In this document: in pieces, positions 38,026 through 46,441 of the stretch
Position numbering within the stretch: the stretch's first letter is position 1
Layout of the letters: the number at the start of each line of letters is the position of its first letter
Made by a program: the position numbers and the translations under genes
The notes under the pieces: generated by a model
Told to the model about the DNA's origin: nothing
The model's input: the letters and a program-made list of their open reading frames with translations, nothing else
Database searches by the model: none
Source: Regnicoccus_A sp014224355
GTDB lineage: Bacteria > Cyanobacteriota > Cyanobacteriia > PCC-6307 > Cyanobiaceae
Length of the DNA: 64,000 bases
Direction: 5' to 3'
NCBI RefSeq assembly: GCF_050920705.1
Contig: NZ_CP154799.1
Span: forward strand, 2,170,001 to 2,234,000

Positions 38026-38312
38026 GCAGAACAACGACCTGGCCCTGTCCACCAACGCCCCTCGTCCCGATGGATCACCTCTCCCTCCTCTCCTGTTCCT
38101 GGAACGGCACACCGAACTCACGGCGCTTCACCGATGGCTACGTCACTGCTACAGCGATGTGCAAGGCGAACAAGAAACGGTGGTCTGACTACCGCGAGTC
38201 AGACCGCTGCCAGCAGTCCGTCGATGGTGCTCCCCGCCAGGTCAAGAGCTACCGCCGCTCCTGGTTGATCAACACCTTCGAGCGCTTTGGCGCTCTGGTG
38301 GCAGGAGGCTGA
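38022..38312 (+). CDS. Short KilA-N domain protein
   Basis: The 96-residue protein contains FTDGYVTATAMCKANKKRWS then DYRESDRCQQ, the front half of the KilA-N DNA-binding domain (DGYxNATxMCKAxxKxWxxY) found in phage antirepressor-like proteins. A full domain continues for about 60 more residues with W-hydrophobic motifs that are not present; the tail (YRRSWLINTFERFGALVAGG) is different. It is either a truncated or a minimal form. Overlaps on both sides keep it in the operon. Confidence 0.65.
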   Translation: MSRTTTWPCPPTPLVPMDHLSLLSCSWNGTPNSRRFTDGYVTATAMCKANKKRWSDYRESDRCQQSVDGAPRQVKSYRRSWLINTFERFGALVAGG

Positions 38313-38548
38313 TGGACACCCCAACACCGACATCCCGCCAGCGGGTCTGGATCAGCACCGCCGAGGCCTGCGAAGTGCTGGGCATGAGCCGAGAGTCCCT
38401 CCGCCAGCTGCGGCTGCGGGGAGTACTGCAACCCGGGAAGCACTACCGCCGCTGGGGCTGCACCGAGGGCCGTGGGCCGTTGCAGTGGCACCTTGAGAAC
38501 GTGGAGGCCACCATCACCGGTTGGAGCCGGCGCCACCTGAGGCAATAA
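38312..38548 (+). CDS. Excisionase-like helix-turn-helix protein
   Basis: A 78-residue protein with WISTAEACEVLGMSRESLRQL and GVLQPGKHYRRWGCTEGRG, a winged/MerR-type excisionase fold (HTH_17-like), followed by LQWHLENVEATITGW. It starts in the stop of the KilA-N gene and lies 370 bases from a tRNA-derived attachment site and about 560 bases from the integrase. A recombination directionality factor is the natural reading. Confidence 0.65.
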   Translation: MDTPTPTSRQRVWISTAEACEVLGMSRESLRQLRLRGVLQPGKHYRRWGCTEGRGPLQWHLENVEATITGWSRRHLRQ

Positions 38549-38587
38549 AAGCGTTGCGACCCCATGGGATCAGCAGGCATTGTCCTG

Positions 38588-38642
38588 AACCCGATCACGT
38601 CCCCCTCTCCTCTAATCGGGGATCGGGTTGCGTGATCGGGTT
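38588..38642. repeat. Inverted repeat AACCCGATCACG ... CGTGATCGGGTT
   Basis: Two perfect 12-base arms (38588-38599 and 38631-38642) flank 31 bases that contain a further GATCGGGTT. It follows the excisionase-like gene and precedes the attachment site. It may be a terminator-like structure or protein-binding arms for recombination; no T run follows. Confidence 0.5.
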
Positions 38643-38704
38643 GTTGTTTGGGCCCTGGTCCTGCCAGCGCGGTGACACCCGGATCCAGCACCGACTTTTG
38701 CTCC

Positions 38705-38890
38705 GGGTTTGCTCACGTCCCCGCTCCAAGCAGTCCTGGAGGGCCCGCCCAGGCCGAGGTTGAGCAGATCACTGATCCACAGATCAGCGATGACTCTGCG
38801 GGTTCGCCAGAGCCAAATTCCGAGGCGGGGACTGGAGCGGGCGAGCCAGATAAGTGAGCAAGGCGGCGATTTGCTCACCTGTTTGCTCAC
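38705..38890 (+). repeat. Three direct repeats TTTGCTCAC near the attachment site
   Basis: Copies at about 38708, 38871 and 38881; the first and third are followed by RTCCCC. They sit within 215 bases of the tRNA-derived site, like the arm-type sites of tyrosine integrases. No gene with recognisable product occupies 38549-39111; this region holds the inverted repeat, these repeats and the attachment site. Confidence 0.4.
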
Positions 38891-38920
38891 ATCCCCCTTG
38901 GCCAATCCCTGAAAAGTCAG

Positions 38921-38963
38921 TCGGGGCGACAGGATTCGAACCTGCGACCTAGTGCTCCCAAAG
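38921..38963 (-). tRNA. 3' half of tRNA-Pro(UGG), probable attachment site
   Basis: The minus strand carries CTTTGGGAGC (anticodon loop, TGG), then AGGTCGCAGGTTCGAATCCT and GTCGCCCCGA: anticodon 3' strand, T arm and acceptor strand with discriminator A. The matching acceptor 5' strand CGGGGCG and D arm are absent upstream, so this is not a functional tRNA. Such 3' halves are left where an element integrated into a tRNA gene. Because the tRNA reads leftward, the element bounded here should lie at higher coordinates, where the integrase is. Confidence 0.8.
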
Positions 38964-39111
38964 GAGCTGGTTGCAACTAGTCATAGGCGGGAATCTCTAG
39001 TCAGGATGCGCCTACTGCATTGACTTCTCAGTCCAGCGGAGTCCATCAGAATCCACCAGAGGTTGCAGATTTCCCACGCCTGTGGGAAGTTGCATCAGGC
39101 CCTGAGACCAA

Positions 39112-40338
39112 GTGCCATACGTGGCCCGTTCATCCTCCACCGATTGGATCCCGGTCTTTCGGCGCCAGGTCCGCGACTCCACCACCACTGGATGGACCGT
39201 CACCGATTCCCGTGGCTCCATTCGCCTTGAGGTGCGGGATCCTGCCCACAACGGCAGTAGGAAACAAGGCATCACCCTCCCCTACCCCTGGGCTCCAGCC
39301 GGGTGTGCCGATGCCCTGCTCCGTATCCGTGCCATCTGGGCCTTCTACCGGCAAGGCGACTGCACCCTGATCGGCGCCGCACAGATGGCGGAGTCCAGCA
39401 GCAGCAAGCACCTCATTGATTGGCCTGATGCCGTGGCTGCCTTCAAGCAGCAACGAATGGAAATTGAGGGTCGCACCAGCGAGAAAACCTGGCGCGTGAA
39501 GTACCGGCCAGTCATTGATGCTGCTGTTGCCCTGCTGATCGGCTCGCGTCCGCCAAGTAATGCTGCGGAGCTGTGCGACGCAGTCCTAACCCGATGGGAG
39601 CCCGGCTCACGGCAGCGTCAGATCATGCGCCAGAACCTCTACGCCTTCCTTCGCTTCTGCATCGAGCGTCAGAATTTCAAAGCCTGCTGGACTCCGCCGC
39701 CCGTTCCCAAGGAAACCCGTAAGGCCAAGCGCATTGGTTATCCACTATCCGATGCGCAGATCCTCCGCCTGCTGGACGGCATCCCCGACGATGAACCAGG
39801 CCGCCGCTGGCGGTTTGCTATCCAGCTCCTTGCCACCTATGGCCTGAGGCCAGAAGAACTCCGCCACCTGGTGGTGAAGGACGGCACTGATGGCCCTGAA
39901 CTCTGGTGCACCTACCGCAAGTCAACCGGCGGTCACGAGAAGACCCAACCCCGCCGCCTGCATCTGCTGCTGGTGCGTGACCTCGATGGCACCCCACAAG
40001 ACTGGAACCTCTTGGCCAGGGTGCAGATCAGCGAGGCGAGGCCACCCCTCGGGCAGGAGGGCAAAGGTGGTGAAGCACTCGCCACCTACCTCAAGCGCCG
40101 AACCGTCTGGCAGCAACTCAAGACAGAAGCGGAGCATGCCGGAGAAGAACTGACGCCCTACGCCTTCCGGCACCGGTACGCCAAGCAAAGCCATGCAGCA
40201 CGGCTCCCCGTCGCATCAATCGCCAAGGCGATGGGCCACACGATCGATACACATCTCAAAAGCTACGCGAAGTTCCAGCCTGATGCCGTGGCTGATGCCT
40301 ACAAAGCCGCCAATACCCCGTTGGCAACAACACGATGA
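39112..40338 (+). CDS. Tyrosine recombinase / integrase
   Basis: The 408-residue protein (GTG 39112) has an arm-binding-like N-terminus (TVTDSRGSIRLEVRDPAH), a core-binding domain (residues about 125-200) and a catalytic domain with Arg in YGLRPEELRHL, Lys in CTYRKSTGGHEKT, box II YAFRHRYAKQS, His in MGH and the nucleophile Tyr in HLKSYAKF. The first His of the usual H-x-x-R is Tyr, a tolerated change. It begins 150 bases from the tRNA-Pro fragment, so it should catalyse integration at that tRNA. No interruption is visible. Confidence 0.88.
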   Translation: MPYVARSSSTDWIPVFRRQVRDSTTTGWTVTDSRGSIRLEVRDPAHNGSRKQGITLPYPWAPAGCADALLRIRAIWAFYRQGDCTLIGAAQMAESSSSKHLIDWPDAVAAFKQQRMEIEGRTSEKTWRVKYRPVIDAAVALLIGSRPPSNAAELCDAVLTRWEPGSRQRQIMRQNLYAFLRFCIERQNFKACWTPPPVPKETRKAKRIGYPLSDAQILRLLDGIPDDEPGRRWRFAIQLLATYGLRPEELRHLVVKDGTDGPELWCTYRKSTGGHEKTQPRRLHLLLVRDLDGTPQDWNLLARVQISEARPPLGQEGKGGEALATYLKRRTVWQQLKTEAEHAGEELTPYAFRHRYAKQSHAARLPVASIAKAMGHTIDTHLKSYAKFQPDAVADAYKAANTPLATTR

Positions 40339-40434
40339 GCAATAGAAACAACAGAGGTTCAACAAGCCAGATCTTCCTCGCCCAGTTCTCCAGGGAATTG
40401 CAGCGGCAAGACCCCGAAGCAGGGGGCGGATGCG

Positions 40435-40617
40435 ATGGATCACAGCCTTGAAGTACACCTGAACAGCTACGCCAGATTGCAGACCCTCGATCTGGCGAAA
40501 GCCTTCGGGGAAGACGTGCGAGCAGTGGCGCCAGCGCTGGCGCATCTTCACCTGCCCATGATCAATCCCGCTGGCATGAAGTTGCGGAATGCGGGGTTGC
40601 AATGCTCAGTCGGATGA
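40435..40617 (+). pseudogene. Tail of a second tyrosine recombinase
   Basis: MDHSLEVHLNSYARLQ corresponds to MGHTIDTHLKSYAKFQ, the box with the catalytic His and Tyr of the intact integrase, but the surrounding DNA is diverged and only this C-terminal part remains. It directly follows the intact gene, so a second related integrase once lay here, perhaps from tandem elements sharing one site. Confidence 0.55.
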
Positions 40618-40959
40618 ACTCCATTCAGCAGTCTCACCACAGTGCTTCTTGAGTTCTGCGAGAACAAGCGGCAGGGCATCAGAATATCGGTGAACACCTG
40701 CAAGGCGAAGAACTTGGTACTCAACATCTTGGTCAACAGGCATCCCGTACGCAATCATCTTCTTGATGTGTTTCTCGGGACTAACTGAGCGGGGGTTGCA
40801 GATCGCATACAGCTCTTCTCGCTCTCTAGCCTCCTTTGCGGCAATAGCGGTCTGCTGCGCTATGTGATCACGCCAAGAGAAGTAGGAGATTAAGGGGACG
40901 ACGCCGCCAAAAAGCACTGCTGAGAAGACGATTAGAAAGAGTTTGGTGTTTTTTAGCAT
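40606..40959 (-). CDS. Membrane-anchored protein of unknown function
   Basis: From ATG 40959 (a start at 41010 is possible) the 117-residue product has one N-terminal membrane helix (FLIVFSAVLFGGVVPLISYF), a charged coiled segment (AIAAKEAREREELYAICNP) and a soluble part with two Cys (VHRYSDALPLVLAELKKHCG). I know no family. GC is lower than in the housekeeping genes, as for the other genes up to 41.9 kb. The 290 bases upstream contain nothing I can name. Confidence 0.5.
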   Translation of the reverse strand: MLKNTKLFLIVFSAVLFGGVVPLISYFSWRDHIAQQTAIAAKEAREREELYAICNPRSVSPEKHIKKMIAYGMPVDQDVEYQVLRLAGVHRYSDALPLVLAELKKHCGETAEWSSSD

Positions 40960-41249
40960 GCGGCTTTTCACTGCAGGGCTGGCTGCCCCTCCCCTGCGAA
41001 TAGGTATCACACATTAAATCATTGCACGTAGTATGTGCTGGCTCGATCACTGAACTGACAGTCATTGTAAATAAACCCACGATCAGTCATGAAGCAAGGC
41101 ATCAGGCAGGCACCAGCACGCAATGGCAGCGGGGGTGGCTTTCGGCAGGAATCGACGGCAGTTCACTCAGCCCAACTCAGGTCCGCACGCTGCGCTTCCA
41201 CCTTCACCACTCCATCAGCAATCGTATCCTTGTTTGAGGGAGCAACAAG

Positions 41250-41858
41250 TTACAGGCCAAGGGCCTTCTTTCTCAACGCTTCATGCTCTTCTGAAGTAAT
41301 GAGACCTTGCTCAAGCATCTGCTTATACTCCTTCAGCTTCTCAGTTGATGAGGCAGATGATTGAGCTTCAACAAGCTTATTCTCAGTGTTGGATCTAATT
41401 CCCGGTTCTGGTTTTCCAGCTTCCACCCATCGAGCCACAAGCGCATTTATGTCACGCTCGTACGCCTGGCTACTAAATGCAACCCATATCAAGACCATCA
41501 CCCCAGGAACTATAAACATAAACAAACCCAGGACAACAAGGAATATGGTTGCGCATCCATTTGGTGGCTCAGGCACTGGGTAGCCCATTGAGCGAGCCCA
41601 AGCCACTGCCTTGGCACGATCGCCATGAACGCTGCCCCCCTGCGAGCTGAGCAAGGGCTTCCCTTTGAAGATCTCCTTACCACTTGAGTCTCGCAATACA
41701 AACTTGCCTTCAACAGCCGAAGAATGCTCAATTGAAGGCGGATGCTTCTTGCTTATGCGACCGTAAATCCTAGCTCGCTCAACAATTGCTTCAAACTCTT
41801 TTTGAGTTAAGGCCCTTTCTACAGAAGCACTGGATGGTTGCATAGTAGAATCGTCCAT
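41250..41858 (-). CDS. Membrane protein with C-terminal SHOCT domain
   Basis: The 202-residue protein has an N-terminal soluble part of about 95 residues (FVLRDSSGKEIFKGKPLLSS), two adjacent hydrophobic stretches (CATIFLVVLGLFMFIVPGVM, VLIWVAFS) and ends with a SHOCT motif (KLKEYKQMLEQGLITSEEHEAL then RKKALGL), a short helical-pair module often found at the end of membrane or toxin-associated proteins. Function unknown. It stands alone on the minus strand. Confidence 0.65.
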   Translation of the reverse strand: MDDSTMQPSSASVERALTQKEFEAIVERARIYGRISKKHPPSIEHSSAVEGKFVLRDSSGKEIFKGKPLLSSQGGSVHGDRAKAVAWARSMGYPVPEPPNGCATIFLVVLGLFMFIVPGVMVLIWVAFSSQAYERDINALVARWVEAGKPEPGIRSNTENKLVEAQSSASSTEKLKEYKQMLEQGLITSEEHEALRKKALGL

Positions 41859-42582
41859 AGGTGTGGAATGAAGAAACTGGCTTTCCTTGCAATCATGAAA
41901 TTAGACTTGAGCCATCACTACCAAGAGAATCCACCATGATCACAAACTGGTCTGTTTAAATCTTGGCACTATTATCGAGCCAAGACATGGTGCATTGCTC
42001 TCAGTGATGCCAACAGCAGCGGATTAGATAAATTCGCAGAGTTGAAAGTGGCTCGGCGAAAGCCTAAGCGGCATGGAGTCTGATGCCTGGATTGGTGAGC
42101 ATCATGGTCGGTTGTGATGAGTGAGGTGGTGGGCTCAGGCAGGGGAACTGCTTTTTTGGGCTGCGCAGGAGGCAGATGTGATGAGATCGCTCTCCCTTGC
42201 TATCTTTAATATCTCAGTTGCACCACCAGTTGCGCATCCCCCGATTGGGGGATCCTCAGGAACTCCGCGTGCAGGAGGCCACGGCAGGCCGGTGATCACC
42301 AGCACCTTGCTGGCAAGGACCTGCTCCCCACCAGCTTTGGGATGGTTGCCAGCTCCAGGCAGTGCCGTTGCTCGACCCAGGGGGAGGCTTTGGGCGGATC
42401 AATGCTTCCCAGGGCGGTGCTGCCCACCACCAGGCGCAAGTTGGAAAGGAAGATCGCGGGCTCACCGGCCAGGGTGTCGGTCAGCAAGGAGCCCTCGATC
42501 ATCTAAATTCCAGGGCACTCTCGATGAAGCCGTCCCTCCACATAGTTGATTGATGTCCGCAGACTGCACGGGGCTGAACTGA
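41859..42582. other. About 720 bases without a supportable intact gene
   Basis: Between 42121 and 42550 the minus strand shows a protein-like but frame-broken stretch: FLSNLRLVVGSTALGSIDPP, then in another frame VLVITGLPWPPARG. It is probably a gene remnant, but I cannot name the family. The part 41859-42120 is AT-richer and featureless. Confidence 0.35.
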
Positions 42583-42888
42583 TCAAGGCTCACCCGGTTC
42601 ATCGGTCAGTTCATCGCCCAAGGCAAGCGCATCGCGAAGAACCGGCTCGTAGCGCAGCAGCACTGCGGCTTCATGTTCAACGCTGCCAGGCTGCAGATCG
42701 CTCAGCTCTTGGAGGATCACCTCCAACTGGGCCTGCAGTTCAGCCATCCGGGCAAAGCGTGCATCTGTCACTGTGACCTCATGAGCAGAGCCGTTGGCTT
42801 TGGGCGCGTTGGCCTCTGCCCTCTGCAATGCCCGATCGAACACCTCATCGGCGATTCTCTCCCAATGCTCGCGGGCGGCATCGTCCAT
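42583..42888 (-). CDS. Uncharacterised helical protein, possibly 5'-truncated
   Basis: The 101 residues (REHWERIADEVFDRALQRAE ... MAELQAQLEVILQELSDLQP ... LLRYEPVLRDALALGDELTD) are almost entirely helical and acidic and look like a genuine protein by composition. The start lies next to the broken end of an IS5 transposase at about 42905, so the original N-terminus may have been lost. No family recognised. Confidence 0.4.
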   Translation of the reverse strand: MDDAAREHWERIADEVFDRALQRAEANAPKANGSAHEVTVTDARFARMAELQAQLEVILQELSDLQPGSVEHEAAVLLRYEPVLRDALALGDELTDEPGEP

Positions 42889-42904
42889 CAGCTCAACACA
42901 GGGT

Positions 42905-43374
42905 TTTGTCTGCAGCTTGCCTGATTCCGGAAAAAACTGCTCTCCCAGGTGTGCTTCTCCAGCAGGTGCCGAAACGCCAGGATCGTCGTCTCATCCGGGA
43001 TCCGGTCGCTGAGCATGTCGATCCCGGCGAACCGGCGCATGGTCGGCACCTCGATCAGGGCATCCTCCATCGCTGGGTCGCTCAGCGAGAACCACTGCTG
43101 CATCAGGGGGATCCGCAGCATCGTGGCCAGCGGGTAGAGCGGGCGACCTCCTTTGCTGCTGGTCTTGGGGTAATGGGGCTCGATCAGAGCAATCAGGGCC
43201 TGCCAGGGCACCACCGCGTCCATCTCTGCCAGGAACTTCTCCCGCCTGGTGCGCTTCGTAGCGGTGGTCTGCTCGTAATCGCCGAATCCGAGCTGCTTGC
43301 CGCCCATCAAACCAGTTCTGGCGGGTGATTACAGTGAAACTGTCCCGTGATGGGGCTGGGTTTTCCAGGGCTTC
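42905..43374 (-). pseudogene. IS5-family element, 5' half only
   Basis: From ATG 43310 the frame encodes the N-terminus of an IS5 transposase: MMGGKQLGFGDYEQTTATKR, FLAEMDAVVPWQALIALIEP and DRIPDETTILAFRHLLEKH, then homology breaks off. The copy at 60.06-61.04 kb has the same order and shows that about 240 C-terminal residues are missing here. The outer end (AGCCCTGGAAAACCCAGCC, reverse strand) abuts the stop codon of the SGNH hydrolase gene at 43376. Confidence 0.8.
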
Positions 43375-43375
43375 C

Positions 43376-44266
43376 TTAGTCTTGCGCCGACAAATGAGTA
43401 ATTGCGGAATGAAATTTTTCAGCGATCAGCTTAAATCCAATATTTGTGGGATGGAGTTCATTGGCCCACTGGCTCTGCTCAGGAAGCGTTCCAAGCAGAT
43501 TCAAGTAGATAACATTATTATTGGACTCGTCGGAGATCTTGTGGAGTCGGCCATTAAAGCCATCAATTACTTGACGCAGAAGGTCACGTCTAAGCATCAT
43601 CATCTTGGAAGAGTATCCACGTGATTCAAAGGGCTCTTCAAACCATGGTCCTATAAAGTCAATTGGTCCTATGCCAACAGACTTGCCATTAGGATGGGGG
43701 TAATCATATCCATGAAGTATTATCTTTGCGTCAATACTATTCCGATCTAAGGCATGTCCTATTGATTGAATAATGGTATTGTATGCCTCTTCGTATGAAT
43801 CGAGTAGTCCTTCGAGAACTTTAGGATTTATTCCGGGTGCTGGAGAGTCGACGTGTTTAAGGATCTGAATGAACTCTGGTCCAGCGATGTCATTGCCTCC
43901 TCCAGATAGCAAGATCAGCTGCGGCCGATGTCGTTTTATCGCATAGATTGTTTCAGCAAGCTGAGATGGATTAGAGGAATCAAAATCGCCGATCTGCTTA
44001 GTATCTGGTCCGTAAGCCATATGGTTGAGTGTTGCGCCAGGATAGGCAACCTCAATAACATCATACTTGTATCGGTTGCGCAGCCACCATACAACATCTT
44101 TTCCTATAATATAGTTAAACCAAGAGTCTCCTTCGGCTACAATCTTTACAGGGGTTCCACTGTTGAAAGGGGCAATACCAGATCCTTCCCTCAGCTGATT
44201 CTCCAACCATTGTTCGTAGACTAAAGCTTCATTGGTCGCGCGTGGTTGTAGATTTGGTTTTTGCAT
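43376..44266 (-). CDS. SGNH/GDSL-family hydrolase
   Basis: The 296-residue protein has the SGNH blocks in order: GDSWFNY (block I, nucleophile Ser), GATLNHMAYG (block II-like), GGGNDIAG (block III, Asn) and WANELHPTNIGF (block V, His with acidic partner). No signal peptide is seen, so a cytoplasmic esterase, lipase or acetylhydrolase is likely. Codon use is AT-richer than the flanking IS genes, suggesting import. Its TAA stop is part of CTAA directly at the IS5 end, so the last residues could have been altered by the insertion. Confidence 0.8.
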   Translation of the reverse strand: MQKPNLQPRATNEALVYEQWLENQLREGSGIAPFNSGTPVKIVAEGDSWFNYIIGKDVVWWLRNRYKYDVIEVAYPGATLNHMAYGPDTKQIGDFDSSNPSQLAETIYAIKRHRPQLILLSGGGNDIAGPEFIQILKHVDSPAPGINPKVLEGLLDSYEEAYNTIIQSIGHALDRNSIDAKIILHGYDYPHPNGKSVGIGPIDFIGPWFEEPFESRGYSSKMMMLRRDLLRQVIDGFNGRLHKISDESNNNVIYLNLLGTLPEQSQWANELHPTNIGFKLIAEKFHSAITHLSAQD

Positions 44267-44754
44267 AACGAGAAGCTACCTCTTCTATGTATTAACAAGA
44301 TTTCGACAGCTGTCAAGTCGGCCAGCCCAAACGGGAGGTTATTTGAAGTCCTACTATATAAGAAATGGTGGTCACCAGAGTATTAAGCAATACTTGACTA
44401 TTTAGAATATTGAGTCTGTAAGGGAACATTACGGAATGGGGTGGTCTGTTTTTTCTGGTAGTTCCCATCGTTAACCTCTGAGGCAGGGAACACAACGACC
44501 TCCGGTCAACTCCTCTTCGCTCCGTAGACAGCAGCGGCTCAGAGAGCTGCTCTGCCGACAAACCTGGCAAGTGAAAATACCTAGCATCCATGATCCATGG
44601 CTTGAAAGTAGCTTCAGATACTGGCTTGCTGGCATGCGAGTGACTATTCTTATGTCATGGCAACCACTGCAAATTCAGCCGAGTGCCAAGTCGTTGTTTT
44701 AAGCAGCTGCCCTTCCATGTCCAACAGTAAACTAGCACGACTAACGCGAACAAC
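44267..44754. other. Intergenic region with an IS vestige
   Basis: No gene is supported in these 488 bases. Apart from the IS3 end at 44439-44488 there is a string at 44529-44556 shared with 1527-1553. The AT-rich stretch 44640-44750 probably holds the promoter of the amylase gene. Confidence 0.4.
44439..44488 (+). repeat. Solitary left end of the 27.8 kb IS3 element
   Basis: GGTGGTCTGTTTTTTCTGG, then CCCATCGTTAACCTCTGAGG, repeats the left terminus of the IS3 at 27830 (GGTGGTCTGGCTTTTCTGG ... CCCATCGTTAACCTCTGAGG) with few changes. The transposase genes are gone, so only the terminal repeat and leader remain. Confidence 0.75.
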
Positions 44755-46146
44755 ATGCGTGGAACTATCTATCAGCCCTACAACTACTATTCTCCAGCAA
44801 TTGAGGATGGCTTAAATCTATGGCAGAGACAGACTCGGGATGCGAGCTCGTATAGGTCTATGGGATTCACCGGAATATGGCTCCCACCCGCTCTTGAGGC
44901 AAGCGGTCCCAGCGATGTGGGTTACGGTATCAAGAACTGGTTCAGTTTCGACAACACCAAGTACGGTGACGAGACAGAATTGCGAGGCGCTTGCGAAGCG
45001 CTCAATAATGAAAATATTGAAGTTTACCACGACACTGTACACAATCACCTCATGGGTGGCGAGGCAGAGCACGACGTTCTTTGCCTTCATGTCAAGAAGA
45101 ATAATAAGAACGAACCGATTCAGCAAAACAGCGTACCCTTCCGGGCCACCGTTTATTCCGGATTTTCGTGGCTCGGCTTCAATCACGCTAATTTCGATGC
45201 CTACCATCCGAATGATCACGATGTTTGGGCGTTGAGCGGCAAGAAGTTCGACCGAGAGGCCCATCTAGATCCACTCATAGGATGCGATCTTGACTTCGAC
45301 AACTTCGAGCTTGTTCAGAAGCTCGAGGAATCTGGCCATTGGTTTCGCGACCGCATTCTGGTCGATGGTTATCGCTTCGACGCTGTTAAACACATTCGTC
45401 CGAAGGGGACGCTTAATTTTCTCACTGCCATGCGGCGTGGAGCCTCACGCGCGCTTTTTGCTGTCGGCGAATTCCTCGATGAGAACATTGACCTCCTCCA
45501 CGAGTATATCGGTCAGACGCTCGGCCAGATAAGCCTTTTCGACTTTCCACTCCAACGAAAGCTTGTGCTGGCCTCGCAGGCGCGAACAAGCTTCGACATG
45601 GGTTCTCTCCACACCCGCACCCTCACAAGCGAACAGCCCACACATTCAGTCCCATTCGTACACAGCCATGACGACCAGCCGTCGATGCACGGTGGGGATC
45701 ATCGTGGCCACTACATTGGCGACTGGTTTATCTCCCAGGCCTACGCCATGGTTCTCCTTCGCAACGAAGGCTACCCGCTTGTATCGAACGTAGACGTCCT
45801 CCGCCACGAAAACATGATTCGGCGGTACATACTCGCCCGCACGAATTGCACTTTTGGCCACCGTCACGACGCCTTTGACCATGCTCAGACTGTCGGCTGG
45901 TCATTTAGTGGGCATACCGGATTCGACAATGCCATGGCCGTTGTCATCACGACCGGTGACCACGGGCGGAAGTGGCTTCCGGTGGGAAAGGCGCACGTTG
46001 CCTTCCGCGATCTAACCGAGGCGCTGGACCAAACCATCTGGACAAACGAGCACGGCTGGGCCGAATTCGAATGCCCTCGCGAGAACTCCTCGGTTTGGGT
46101 GGAAGCTACCAAGTGGGAGCAATTGATGGGACAGCTGAGGGGGTGA
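44755..46146 (+). CDS. Cytoplasmic alpha-amylase, GH13 (subfamily 5-like)
   Basis: The 463-residue enzyme has the four GH13 regions: region I YHDTVHNHL, region II DGYRFDAVKHI (nucleophile Asp), region III AVGEFLDE (acid/base Glu) and region IV FVHSHDDQP (transition-state Asp). The start GTIYQPYNYY ... GFTGIWLPPAL is like liquefying bacterial and intracellular amylases, which hydrolyse alpha-1,4 glucans. No signal peptide is present, so glycogen-type internal polymers are the likely substrate. It stands alone between IS relics. Region IV has Ser for the usual Asn (NHD), an uncommon change that may affect activity. Confidence 0.88.
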   Translation: MRGTIYQPYNYYSPAIEDGLNLWQRQTRDASSYRSMGFTGIWLPPALEASGPSDVGYGIKNWFSFDNTKYGDETELRGACEALNNENIEVYHDTVHNHLMGGEAEHDVLCLHVKKNNKNEPIQQNSVPFRATVYSGFSWLGFNHANFDAYHPNDHDVWALSGKKFDREAHLDPLIGCDLDFDNFELVQKLEESGHWFRDRILVDGYRFDAVKHIRPKGTLNFLTAMRRGASRALFAVGEFLDENIDLLHEYIGQTLGQISLFDFPLQRKLVLASQARTSFDMGSLHTRTLTSEQPTHSVPFVHSHDDQPSMHGGDHRGHYIGDWFISQAYAMVLLRNEGYPLVSNVDVLRHENMIRRYILARTNCTFGHRHDAFDHAQTVGWSFSGHTGFDNAMAVVITTGDHGRKWLPVGKAHVAFRDLTEALDQTIWTNEHGWAEFECPRENSSVWVEATKWEQLMGQLRG

Positions 46147-46441
46147 AGGCAAGGCAACCGGCAACTGCAACGAATCGAGAAGCGCCGCCGCCGTGCGTAC
46201 AGGATTTAAATCCGCTGAGCCCGAACTTCTGGAGTAACAAATCACGCCATTATTGTCACTAAAGGCTTTTGAAACGTCCCGGAAGCAGCCCTTAGAACCT
46301 GAACGGTGACTTTCAGGGAAGGTGTCACTCCTTGGCTACCATTCAGGCAACCTCAATTAAGCGTAGCGCGAGGATCTGATCGGGCTCCTCTGTTGGCTTG
46401 TTGATCCACACTTCTTCGGGTTGGCGCCAGCAGCGAGTGGA

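Noticed and set aside
38921..39000. Complete tRNA-Pro gene
   Set aside because: The D arm and the acceptor 5' strand needed to pair with CGCCCCG are absent; only the 3' half exists.
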